Shown one piece after another: positions 44,829-54,137 of a stretch of DNA of 59,321 nucleotides (positions are counted from its first letter, which is position 1; each line of letters begins with the position of its first letter). Below the pieces are notes generated by a model, which was given only the letters and a program-made list of their open reading frames with translations, searched no databases and had not been told where the DNA came from. A program made the translations under genes and the position numbers. This stretch comes from Gamarada debralockiae (Eukaryota; Ascomycota; Leotiomycetes; Helotiales; Hyphodiscaceae), in the NCBI GenBank assembly GCA_002803225.1, contig NXFV01001957.1, positions 1 through 59,321 of the forward strand, given 5' to 3'.

Positions 44829-44964
44829 TTCCTATGTTCTATTTTGTACGTTATCAACTTGTATAGTAAGATGGCATCTATTATACCAAGGAGAGCCATC
44901 TATCATCTTTGTACAAGGATATTCATCCCCAGAAACTAGAATTTCCCAACTCATCATCCCCACT
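44829..44964. other. Short gap between converging genes
   Basis: The 136 bp separate the stop codons of SAT4-like 2 and the MFS gene. No feature was recognised. Confidence 0.4.
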
Positions 44965-47029
44965 TCACGCCTCGATCTCCACCCCGCGCTTTCTCCGCAA
45001 CAAACTCCCCACATAACTTCCCTTCACAACCCTATCCCCCGCACTCCCATCCTTCTTACTCCCAATATTTACATTCCCCAATCCCGTCACCACCACAACA
45101 CCCAGCCACCCAAAAGCCGAGATTGCAAAAAAAGCCAACGCAATCCCCTCCCTAGCATGATCCCTCAAAAACGCCTGCGCCTGCGGACTCATACCCGCAA
45201 TCGCATCAAAACTCCCCTCATCGTCTCCATGGAAACTAATCCCACTCCCACTCAGCTTATTATTAAAAATATTCAGCATAATGGTCGTCGCGAACGTTCC
45301 TCCAAGACTCGAAGATAGGAGGATAAGGGAGACAATCGAAGCGATTTGGCCGGGATAGTATCCAACACCGTGCAGCGTGCCGGGCATGAAGCGGATTCCT
45401 GTTCCGACGCCTGTAAGGGCTAGCATGCCGAATATGAGGTTAATGTTGCCGGAGCGGAGAGCTACGGCGAGGATGGTGAGGCCTAGTGGTTCAAGGAGGG
45501 TGCCGAGGGCGAGGGGATGGAAGGTTTTGCGGGGGTAGACGTTGCATGCAAACATAGCGGTGTAAGCTCCACCTGTGTAGTTTGTTAGTTTGGTCTGATT
45601 TTGGAGGCATGGGGTTGGGAATAGAATGGAGTATTGAAGAGGGAGGCCGGGGTGTGTACCTGCGAGACCGGGAAGGTAGTAAAGGAGGTTTGTGCCAGCT
45701 TTTCCAGGGCCGTATTGGAGGACGAGGGCGAAGTAGAGGTCTACGAAGTAGAATACTGCGTACAGTGCTGTGTCGTATTAGCATCTATCCCTTTTCAATC
45801 TATGAAGAGGAGGGGAGACGAGAAATATACCCATTCCAGTAATGAAATTGATGTAAATGAGAATGCCGACGTTTCTAGTGCACAGGAGTTTTAGGGGCAC
45901 CATTGCTTTTCGATAGGGGTAGCGGTTTGCTAAGCTGGAGCCGGGAATCATGAAGTATTCCCATGCGACGAACGCGATTAGGAGGAGGACGCCGATTGCG
46001 AGCGGTGCAATGATTTTGACGTCGCTCCAAGGGTAGTAGGAGCCCGCCCATGTCAAGGCGAGGACTAGGAGGCCCATACCAAAGAGGAAGAGGAATTGGC
46101 CTCCGAGATCGAAAGTTGATAACCTCGCAATGAAGGTTGACTTAGAGGTAATATGAGAGTCTGTAACGCCGTCCGTCCGATTGATTTCCTGGGGACCAAG
46201 TAAGACAGGTTGTAATACAAAATGGGCGATGATGGATCCAGCGACGCCGATGGGAATATTGATGATAAAACACCATCGCCATGAAACCTGTGTCAAGTAT
46301 CCTCCGATGACGGGACCGATCCCGTATCCAATGCCTCCAAGAATGGTGAAGAGAGTGTTATTCTTCGCGTTTTCGGCCAGGGAAACTTTGTCCGCAAGGA
46401 TAACCTTCGTTAAGATGTTGAAGCCCGCGCATCCCATCCCCTGAAGCGCTCTTCCCACAAGCAGCATTGGAAACGCAGTAACTGGAGCAGCGGCGCAAAG
46501 CGCACTGCCCAATATTACGAGGAAGATGGCGGTTTGCATGGCGGCGTAGCGACCAAACACATCGGCGAATTGACCCCATGCTGGGATGAACGTCGCAGAA
46601 CAAAGGTTGAATGCAGATACAATCCAGTTTAATTGGGAGAGTTGATCTGTTTAAGGTCAGTGAAAAATTCGAGAATTGCTTGTTTGAGGACGAACGGAAG
46701 TCTGAAGCAATGAATGGCAACGCTCCTGAGATGATGGTTAGATCGAGGGCTTGGACGGTGAAAGGCAGGACGAGTCCGCCCAAGAGTCGACGCCGGTATA
46801 TTTTCATGGCCCGCTTTTCGTCTTTACAGGTGGAGCATGGTGTCGTGATATTTGATGTGAGAGTGACTTGATCCTTTTCGATATTCTGGTACCCATCGTC
46901 CCGTCTGCCTGTCGGTAGAGGTGAGAGCTCAATGGGGGCTTGGTTCCGTTGGTGCTCGCAAAACCTCTGTGGTTTAGGCACCTTTTCCCGTTTCTTCGAC
47001 ATGTACTTTTTGTATAATATGGTGGCCAT
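44965..47029 (-). CDS. MFS transporter of the DHA2 (14-helix) drug:proton antiporter type
   Basis: Exons 47029-46696, 46646-45831, 45767-45660 and 45572-44965 give 621 residues. The cytosolic tail of about 85 residues is followed by helices with MFS markers: LALDLTII-like VQALDLTIISGALPFIASDF, motif A as WGQFADVFGRY, RALQGMGCAGFNILTKVILA, the antiporter motif C region LGGIGYGIGPVIGGYLTQVS, WRWCFIINIPIGVAGSI, and later GMALYAVFYFVDLYFALVLQ rebuilt across introns 2 and 3. The helix count is about 14, as for DHA2 exporters. Such proteins export small toxic compounds or siderophores; here the substrate is unknown. It is divergent from the Zn2Cys6 gene, 926 bp away, a common arrangement for a regulator and its target pump. 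Confidence 0.9.
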
Positions 47030-47955
47030 TTGAGGAAAGTCCTATCGGGAGGCTGGAACGTGAGATAGATCTATTTGAGAACGGTGGGTAGGAAACAAGG
47101 AACGCAGCCGGGTATTTTCGACTTGAAATGAAGGAAAAAAAGACTTGAATGACAATAAGAGACAGATAAAAAGAGCGAATGTTGATACTTATAAAATCAT
47201 TTGAAGCATAAAGAGAACTTCCGACCAGAAGAGGTTTAGGTAAGATGGATGAAAAATGAGCCGCAGAAACAGCGCTACAGCATGGAGGGCTCTAGTTGGA
47301 ACGGAGCTGGCGACCATAGCGTGGTACAGCAATATAAGATGACGAATACTCATCTACTTCGTCCCTGGGACGGATGAAGCAAGTCGTTTGTGGACGATTG
47401 TGGATGCGGTGTCAAAACCACTGCCAAAATCGCGTTTTGGTGGTTCATCGAGTTCGGTGTTCAAAGAACGCAAGAGATTCAAAGCCGCAGCAAAAATGCG
47501 ATTGGCACAACTTCCTGCTGCCCCAAATCTGGTTTAGATTCAAACGTAAGCGATTCCAATAAGCACCCCTGTTCCATCTTTGGTCTCCTAATCGGTGATG
47601 CGAATGGTTCAGCTCGGGACTTAGCCGAGATGTTCAACAAGCGCTTTCAAGCCCGTGCAACATGTCCACACTTCCATCCAGCTTCCAAAATTTCCTTATC
47701 TAGACTACCTCTGCGAACCCTCATCCTCGATTTTGCTTCTCAGCCTTGCACTGCCAATTCTAGTTGCATTGGAGGTCTTCGGCCTTGCACACTGCGCTGC
47801 TGCGCCACGTCTGTCCTTGCTGTGATTCGTATGCCTCCTGAGGTTGTTGCCTGGTATTTCATAGCATATTGGCGAGCGTGCATCCTATGTATCTCTAGTT
47901 AGAGAACTTGGTCCATTGGATTTGAAAGCGGAAACCTCGTTGCTGTTTTTAGAAG
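47030..47955. other. Shared upstream region of the MFS gene and the Zn2Cys6 gene
   Basis: No gene is supported. A 170-codon open frame on the plus strand (47390-47902) has no signal peptide, helices or motif and is Cys-rich only by composition, so I do not call it. I found no clear paired CGG site in these 926 bp by eye. Confidence 0.4.
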
Positions 47956-49828
47956 ATGGTGTATTGTGGGAAACCCTCAGGCGGATGTCATAGTTGCAGG
48001 GCAAAAAAGACACGAGTATGTTAAAAACCCTTTGAACTGTGGTGTTTCTTAAATTTTCACCTGCATGCTCATAAAAATCCACTGGTCCAAGTGCCGTCAT
48101 TGACAAGCCACAGTGTGATCAACAACCAGAAGGTTGCGGCCAATGCAAGAGGGCGAAGAGAGAATGCCCCGGTTACCGAGTCCTTGGGGATGTAATCTTC
48201 CGAAACGAGAGTGACAACGTTATCAAGAAGTTCAAAGCTAAAGAGGCGAGGAGTAAAGCGACATCAAAATCTCCTGTATCCGTCACTTCGACCCCTGCAG
48301 AGGCGTCGGATTGTGACTCGGAAGAGTCCTTGGAGGTGGTCCGGCAATGGCCTGCTCCCATGTTATCTTACACTCTAGCGCAACCCCTCGAAGATCGAGC
48401 CACCGTTTTCTTTGTCGCTAACTACACCATTGGTGTTCGCGGTCCGATACGTGGGCATTTGGACTACCTGTCCGATCTTTATCAAGCCGGTCCCTTGCCC
48501 GAGGGCCTCATGGCTAGTATGAAAGCGGTTGGGCTCGCCGGTTATTCCCACGCTGTAAATGCTCCTTCGCTGATGAAGAACGCTCGGTATCAATATATGA
48601 GAGCCCTACAACTCACAAATGCAGCCCTTCGGTCCCCCGAGGACGTCAAAAAAGATACGACTTTGATCGCGGTTATGATTCTCGGCATTTTTGAAACAGT
48701 CACTGGTTGCAATCAGCGCTCTGTAGACGCTTGGGCTGAGCATGTTGCTGGGGCCTCGGCACTACTCAAATTGCGAGGGAGTGAGCAACTCAGGGCCCCT
48801 GGAGGCCGACGTCTGTTCACTCAAGCTTCGTCTACTCTGATGACCAGCTGCATTCAACGAGGACTACCATTGCCGGACTTCATCATTGAATGGATGGCCG
48901 ATGCCAGGAAATTTCTGAGTGAACCAGATGCAGCATGGTCGGTCCTGGAATTGATGATGGAATTTACAAACTTTCGTGCCAGTGTCACCGATGTGTCCTG
49001 CTCAGACCTTGAAGTCATCCTCGCAAAAGCATTGGACCTTGATGACAGGTTCCTGTATTTCTTCAACAACGTCGCTCCAGGATGGGAATATCAGACAGTC
49101 TTTGATGACGCGGAGTGCGACTTCGTTTATCAGGGACGCTACCATATCTACATTGATCACTGGATCGCACAAATGTGGAATGGTATGCGAACGGTCAGAG
49201 TCATTCTGAACGAGCTAATCCGCGACGTTCTTCTGAAAGGCTTTGCTGCGAAACCTCCTCTGTTCACCAAACCAGCGCACACCGCCCAGTTCCAGATTTC
49301 AACAGACACCCTCTACGAAATGCAAGCCGATATACTTGCCAGTGTCCCTCAGCATCTTGGCACTATCCCTCGGCCCGCCCTTCCTCCATCCGCTGCGCCT
49401 CGATGCAACGACCGAACTCTGGCAGTTTTTCCCTGGACCAATTTCAGCGAGCACACAGTGGTTCGTGCTTCTGCGCCATACTTCCTCATGTGGCCACTGT
49501 GGTTCGCTGGTATCATGGATGTTGCCACAGAGCCGACCAGGCAATTCGCTGCCAAGAATCTGCGGCACATCGCTGATACTATGGGAAGTAAGTAATTATC
49601 GGACTAATCCTTTCCTATCGCGGTAGAGTCGAGAGCTGCTCCATATCTATGTTCCAAAAGACATCCCCTGGGAGAGAATGTTCCAGCACTCATTGATCCT
49701 TGGTTGAGACTACACTTCTTCGCTGATTGAGCAATGCTGATTTTGAAAACTTGACAGTCCAACAGGCTCTCTTCCTAGCAGAGGTGTTAGAAAACCGATC
49801 GGAAATCCACTTCAATGCAAAAGCTTGA
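47956..49828 (+). CDS. Zn2Cys6 fungal-type transcription factor
   Basis: Exons 47956-48015, 48114-49587 and 49758-49828 encode 534 residues. Joining the first exon to the TGT at 48114 restores a canonical binuclear zinc cluster: C-H-S-C, RAKKTR, C-DQQPEG-C-G-Q-C-KRAKRE-C, that is C-x2-C-x6-C-x6-C-x2-C-x6-C at residues 11-40. The linker after it (GYRVLGDVIFRNESD) is typical of DUF3468 regulators. The middle region is helical (IAVMILGIFETVTGCNQRSV, DAWAEHVAGASALLKLRGSE). The last exon (IQQALFLAEVLENRSEI) is reached over a 170-bp intron with GTAAGT donor and ACAG acceptor; a stop follows at once if that intron is retained. It probably regulates the divergent MFS pump, by inference from position. 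Confidence 0.87.
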
Positions 49829-50790
49829 TGTGGTGATGGTCCATCCTTGCCGCCGGATGGCAGACCGCTGCGGACATTTGGAATTCCTGCCTGGTCAGTA
49901 TGACATTGCCCAGCCCTTCCATGGCGAGCTAACGTTTTTGCAGCCCCTCGACTTGATCTGACGTCTTACTTTTGATCCGGACGAGCCGAAAGATGACGAG
50001 GTGAGCGATGCATTCCAGATGTCAGTACTGCGGTATATTGTCAATGGCGGTTTGGACCCTCGACGATTCTTCACACGCACATGTCTAGTTGTGGCCAACA
50101 GGACTCCCTTGCTGTCATCATATATTCTCCCGAGAAGATAACTACCTCGAGCGTCTCGGTCAAAGGTAGAGCTCTGGCGCAGAGAGAAGGTTTGCTGAAG
50201 ATCATGAAGCTTCATCCGAAAGCCACTGCGAAGGAGCTTCTCTGGGACGATTAGTTATGAAAACTTCAGACCGGGCAGTGGAGTAGTATTTTGAGAGACA
50301 ACGGCAGAGTCTGTACTAATAATGTTGGAAAGGCATGCGATGTAGAAACGTCGTTCAGCAGATTGGCCTGCTGCCTTACACAATACCCCGAATCAAGCTA
50401 TATAATTTCCCTCTCCATTATCGTAATCCGTAATCATATAGACTCCAGAGGCGTTGACACTGCAAATGTATGAGATTAAACCATTCTCCGCAACCTCGAT
50501 CAGGTATCACGACATAGTCCATGTTCCTTTCGCGCCTGCCGACCTCAATCCCCGAGTCCCCGCATTTTCATAGACGGGAAACGATGTCCTTTCGTCCGCA
50601 CCGGCCAAGAACTACTTTGCTATCAATGAAACCAAAGCTTTTAGAGCCAAAATTATTGGATTCTCTGCCGCTCCTAATTCTAGGACAACACGATCACTGG
50701 TCCAGAGTCCTCATGTCTCAACTAGCATGAAATAAAAAAGTACGAAGTAGCCAGCGGAAAAAAGAACTGGGAATCTCGATGCACACGATG
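49829..50790. other. Interval with a decayed coding fragment
   Basis: The plus strand near 50140-50255 reads AQREGLLKIMKLHPKATAKE then LLWDD and a stop, and 49990-50080 reads EVSDAFQMSVLRYIVNGGLD in another frame. They may be parts of one lost gene that I cannot identify. The TA target site of the transposon closes the stretch. Confidence 0.3.
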
Positions 50791-50792
50791 TA

Positions 50793-50827
50793 CGATAGTA
50801 CTTTGCATAAATGATGAATAAGCATAA
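50793..50827 (+). repeat. Left terminal inverted repeat of the Tc1/mariner element
   Basis: It matches the right terminus in inverted orientation at about 30 of 35 positions by eye. Confidence 0.85.
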
Positions 50828-50876
50828 ACTACCCTAGCTACCCCACCATAACCCGCTACCTTCCAAAAAACATGAA

Positions 50877-51968
50877 TTACCAGCGTGTTGGACCTCCTTT
50901 TCGTGCAATAACCTCTTTTATCCGGTCTGGCAACGTATCAATCCACTTATTTAAGTAATCAACCGTCAACTCGTTGTCCCAAATATCGTGAATCGCCTCA
51001 ATCATCTGTGGGAGAGTCCACCCCCCATGTGGCTTCCTATTCCTCAATCTTTGCTTAATAAACCGCCAGCAATGTTCAATTGGGTTAAGATCTGGACTCT
51101 TGGCTGGCCAATGGATAGAATATATCCCACATTCGAGTCGTGCTACGTTGCAAAGGCCTTTGTTGCCCCGGGTAGTCTTTTTGCCGTGCACCCTGCTATT
51201 GTCCTCAACACAAAAGAATTCCGACCGTCCCTTACCCATTTTCTTTGCCCTAGCAATGTTTGCAAGCTCTCCTCGCAAGATCTGTCGCTCATAGGCCTTT
51301 TGGTTGAATCCCTTCTGGTCTAGCTCCTTGGTAATAATAACCAATTTGGACTTGAAATTGTGCCCGATTGCAGCCCACCCTGAGACTGACTGGCGGCCCG
51401 AATGAAACTTGAATTGAATACAATCAAGCCTTTGACGTTCTCCTTTCTTTCTCCAAATCTTAAGTCGACGTAAGATCCGCGTATTAAACGTTGACTCATC
51501 AGTGTAAATCCCTCTCCTCCAATACGCCTTTGTCTTTGTCTTGTGTTTCTTCGCAAATCCAAGACGCTCTTCCTTTATCTTTGGCGGAATCCACTCCTTC
51601 ATTTCGGGTATATGCTTGTGGAAACCTCGTCGGTCGAGTGCGCGAAGAAGGGTGGCTAGAGAACATTCGAGTTTGAAGTGATTGATAATGTCATCAAGGG
51701 TTCGAACGCGGTGGTCGTAATGGCCAGTAAACCACTTCTCAATCTTATCCAACATCTTCTCATCAATCAAATGAGGTCTCCCTGGTCTAAACTTGCCAGT
51801 CCGTCTCTCATCGACTTGTTTGAGCCATTTGGTGGCTGTAGATTGAGGGATTTTGAGCTTTCGAGCAGCCCTCTCTTGTCCCCACCCTGCATCTTCAACC
51901 AAAGCACGAAATCGAGCCTTTTTGGGAGTTTGGTGCTCAACCCGACTAGTTTTAGGTACGCGGGCCAT
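50877..51968 (-). CDS. Tc1/mariner-family transposase
   Basis: One frame of 363 residues. An N-terminal helix-turn-helix (RAARKLKIPQSTATKWLKQV, preceded by GWGQ) and a second one around RVRTLDDIINHFKLECSLAT then LLRALDRRGFHKHIP make up the paired DNA-binding region, with a GRPH linker near residue 63. The DDE catalytic core has Asp157 (GIYTDESTFN), Asp256 (CVEDNSRVH, in place of the usual QDNAPCH-like box) and Glu298 in SPDLNPIEHCWRFIKQ. The spacing from the second Asp to the Glu is 41 residues. The length is usual for the family (340-370). There are no stops or frameshifts, in contrast with the relics nearby. Activity is plausible but unproven. Confidence 0.92.
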   Translation of the reverse strand: MARVPKTSRVEHQTPKKARFRALVEDAGWGQERAARKLKIPQSTATKWLKQVDERRTGKFRPGRPHLIDEKMLDKIEKWFTGHYDHRVRTLDDIINHFKLECSLATLLRALDRRGFHKHIPEMKEWIPPKIKEERLGFAKKHKTKTKAYWRRGIYTDESTFNTRILRRLKIWRKKGERQRLDCIQFKFHSGRQSVSGWAAIGHNFKSKLVIITKELDQKGFNQKAYERQILRGELANIARAKKMGKGRSEFFCVEDNSRVHGKKTTRGNKGLCNVARLECGIYSIHWPAKSPDLNPIEHCWRFIKQRLRNRKPHGGWTLPQMIEAIHDIWDNELTVDYLNKWIDTLPDRIKEVIARKGGPTRW

Positions 51969-52044
51969 TGTGGAGTCGATTTATGGAGATAAAGAGCAAA
52001 AAAAGAGTGTGTGTGAGATGAAGTGGGGTGGTGGGGTAGAAACC

Positions 52045-52079
52045 CTGGGCTTAGTCATCATTTTTGCAAACTACTTTCG
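52045..52079 (-). repeat. Right terminal inverted repeat of the Tc1/mariner element
   Basis: The reverse complement aligns with the left terminus from the first base inside the TA. Confidence 0.85.
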
Positions 52080-52081
52080 TA

Positions 52082-52883
52082 CGAGAAAGATTTGCATTCA
52101 AATCACTCCAAGAAACTGAATGTGCGGCCTCCCCAAGACACCAAATGTACAGAAACACTATCGATTGTCAATCGTGTATGCGCGTACATCGAAAGGATTT
52201 ATAACTCAAGGAAAGTAATACTTCGCCAATCTTAGAAAGGGCATTTCAGATAGCACAGATAGATCTCCCGCATCAGCGGGGAAGGCGCTACCCGCCCATT
52301 CCTTAACCATGACCAAATCTTCCTCGTGCAAGAGATCATGTATGTACAACTGGCCAAAGCAGCCTGAATCGCGTCGGAAGAAAGTGGATCCCTGGGCCAT
52401 GATATGCTGGTCTTATGACTGGAGCGGAAATTCTTTGAGAGGAAGCCTTTTATTTTCAGTATTGAATACTTCACCAGATCCAAACCCATCAACAGCTTAC
52501 CTGTATAGCCGCTCAAATACTACGTTGATAGGGAGGGGAAAGACTCGAAACATTCCCTCGAGCCGGAGCTACTACATCGCGGGAAAGATTTCCGTAATAT
52601 GTACGCCGCCAAGCCGGGTTTCCGGATATTTTAGTACAATGGCGAGGCCCAGGCACAGGGTAAGGGCATCTGCGGGTCAAAAATTTCCGGATATTGATAA
52701 TTCAGTATGTAAATGCAGTACATCTGTTCATTTTGTGGTGCTAATCCATATGTCTGTAGATGCCAGATGATTCCTCTTTCATCGAACCAAGCCCAATCAG
52801 GACGAGAAGCAACCAGGTACAGACGCTTCTGCCACCCTGGATTTCTATGCTGCTCACTTTCATGGCAGTAGATCAAAGGAACG
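52082..52883. other. Interval between transposon and AAA relic
   Basis: Minus-strand frames (for example LYIHDLLHEEDLVMVKEWAG near 52290-52340) look partly protein-like, but I recognise no family. The 3' end may include lost N-terminal sequence of the AAA gene. Confidence 0.3.
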
Positions 52884-54009
52884 GTGATGGTCAATTATGA
52901 GGCATACTTTCACAACGTCTCCAGCACCGCTGCGCTGGGTAGCCGGGAGCCATGTTCGTTTGAATTCGAATGTGGCTGTCCATCCTGTCAAGCGAACCTT
53001 ACCCTAAAGGCGAGGCTCAAATTTGACTATGACCAAGTGAGTCAAGACAGTTCGAAGAAGTGGGAAGAAACACAGTTCCTCATCTGTCCCTTTCGTGTAC
53101 TCGGCTACTCGATGCGTGAAAGCACTTGGGTGCAGCTTCAGGTTAAGCTTGTTAAAAGCATTGGTGGACCCTGAGACTGATGCTTTCGATACCAAATTGT
53201 CGCTCGGCTAGGACACGAAGAGCCTGATTAAGGATCTGGTTGTGAATCATGAGAAAGGAAAGGAACGGAATGGGCTCAAGCGCGACACCGGGCTCGCTGA
53301 TCTTGTCGATGACAAAGGCCGTGCGGTGGTCATGTTGTTCCACGGACCCTCTGGCGTTGGCAAGACACTCACAGCGGAGAGCGTGGCCATCTCAACTAGG
53401 AAATCTTTATTCTCGATCGGCGCCTCGGATATAGGCCCAGACAGCTATCTTGCGGAGAAATTTGCAGCGGTTCTTCAAACTGGCAACCGAATGGGAGGCG
53501 GTGATGCTCCTTGACCAGGCTAACGTCTTCCTCAACAGCCGGGGCCAAGGAGAGACGAACCTCGAGTGCAACGCGCGGGTCTCTGTACTTCTCCGTGTCT
53601 TGGAATATTATGAAGGAGTATTCATCTTGACAACCAATGGCATCAACTCCTTTGACGTTTTGCGGTGCAATCTCTCGTCCACTTGGCCGTGAAATACCAA
53701 TCACTCAAACGAACATCAAATCCAGGACATTTTCAAAACCTTTCCGACGCAAGTCGAGAAGAATGGAAATATCAGCAACTGGAAAGAGATTGAGATGTGG
53801 TACAAGCGGAAGAGCCTTGCATGTGAGTTCAATGGACGCAAATTCGAAACATAGTGAGCACAGCTTTGGGTCTGGTGCGGGCCAAGGGAAGGCAGTTATC
53901 AATGGATGATCTGGATACCATTGCCAATAAGACTAGGAAGTTTCATGGCCAGTTGAGAAAACAAAGAGAGATGTATGAGTTGTGGCAGTTGGCGAATAAG
54001 GAGTGGTAG
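52884..54009 (+). pseudogene. AAA+ ATPase (DUF7025/AAA fungal type) relic
   Basis: The 5' part (VNYEAYFHNVSSTAALGSRE, CSFEFECGCPSCQAN, LICPFRVLGYSMRESTWVQL) matches the N-terminal region of the large fungal AAA family with a DUF7025 domain. The AAA core follows with Walker A (LFHGPSGVGKTLTAESVA), a Walker B that reads MLLDQANVF instead of the usual LLDEADVF, a sensor-1 piece FILTTNGINSFDVL, and a C-terminal helix bundle (NWKEIEMWYKRKSL, MDDLDTIANKTRKFHGQLRK). Shifts near 53165, 53478, 53660 and 53850 and a TAG at 53209-53211 (LG*DTKSLI, CAG to TAG would fit) break it. The loss of the catalytic Glu of Walker B is unusual even within a relic. Confidence 0.75.
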
Positions 54010-54137
54010 TATTGGGTCACTCACCTCCAAGATCCTTGTGCACGGGCCTTAAAGGGGCAAGTTAAGCGAGCTGCCTCATTTAGAATGAAGGGATTGCATT
54101 TTATTAATAAATGGAACAATAGAGGACGAGAAACAAA

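Larger units (their letters stand above)
50793..52079 (-). mobile_element. Complete Tc1/mariner-type DNA transposon, 1287 bp
   Basis: The left end reads CGATAGTACTTTGCATAAAT and the right end, reverse complemented, reads CGAAAGTAGTTTGCAAAAAT; both continue into GATGA.TAAGC, so the inverted repeats are about 33-35 bp with five mismatches. TA flanks both ends (50791-50792 and 52080-52081), the expected target duplication. The only gene is an uninterrupted transposase. Complete ends plus an open transposase make this a candidate for an autonomous, recently inserted copy. Confidence 0.9.

Noticed and set aside
47390..47902. A 170-codon open plus-strand frame, Cys-rich, between the MFS and Zn2Cys6 genes
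   Set aside because: No signal peptide, helix or family motif, no splice context, and it lies in the expected divergent promoter. Chance length is plausible.
35697..49828. A secondary-metabolite gene cluster
   Set aside because: SAT4-like genes, permease, MFS pump and regulator are present, but no PKS, NRPS, terpene synthase or tailoring oxidase was seen. The adenylate-forming enzyme lies 7 kb away, beyond a transposon.
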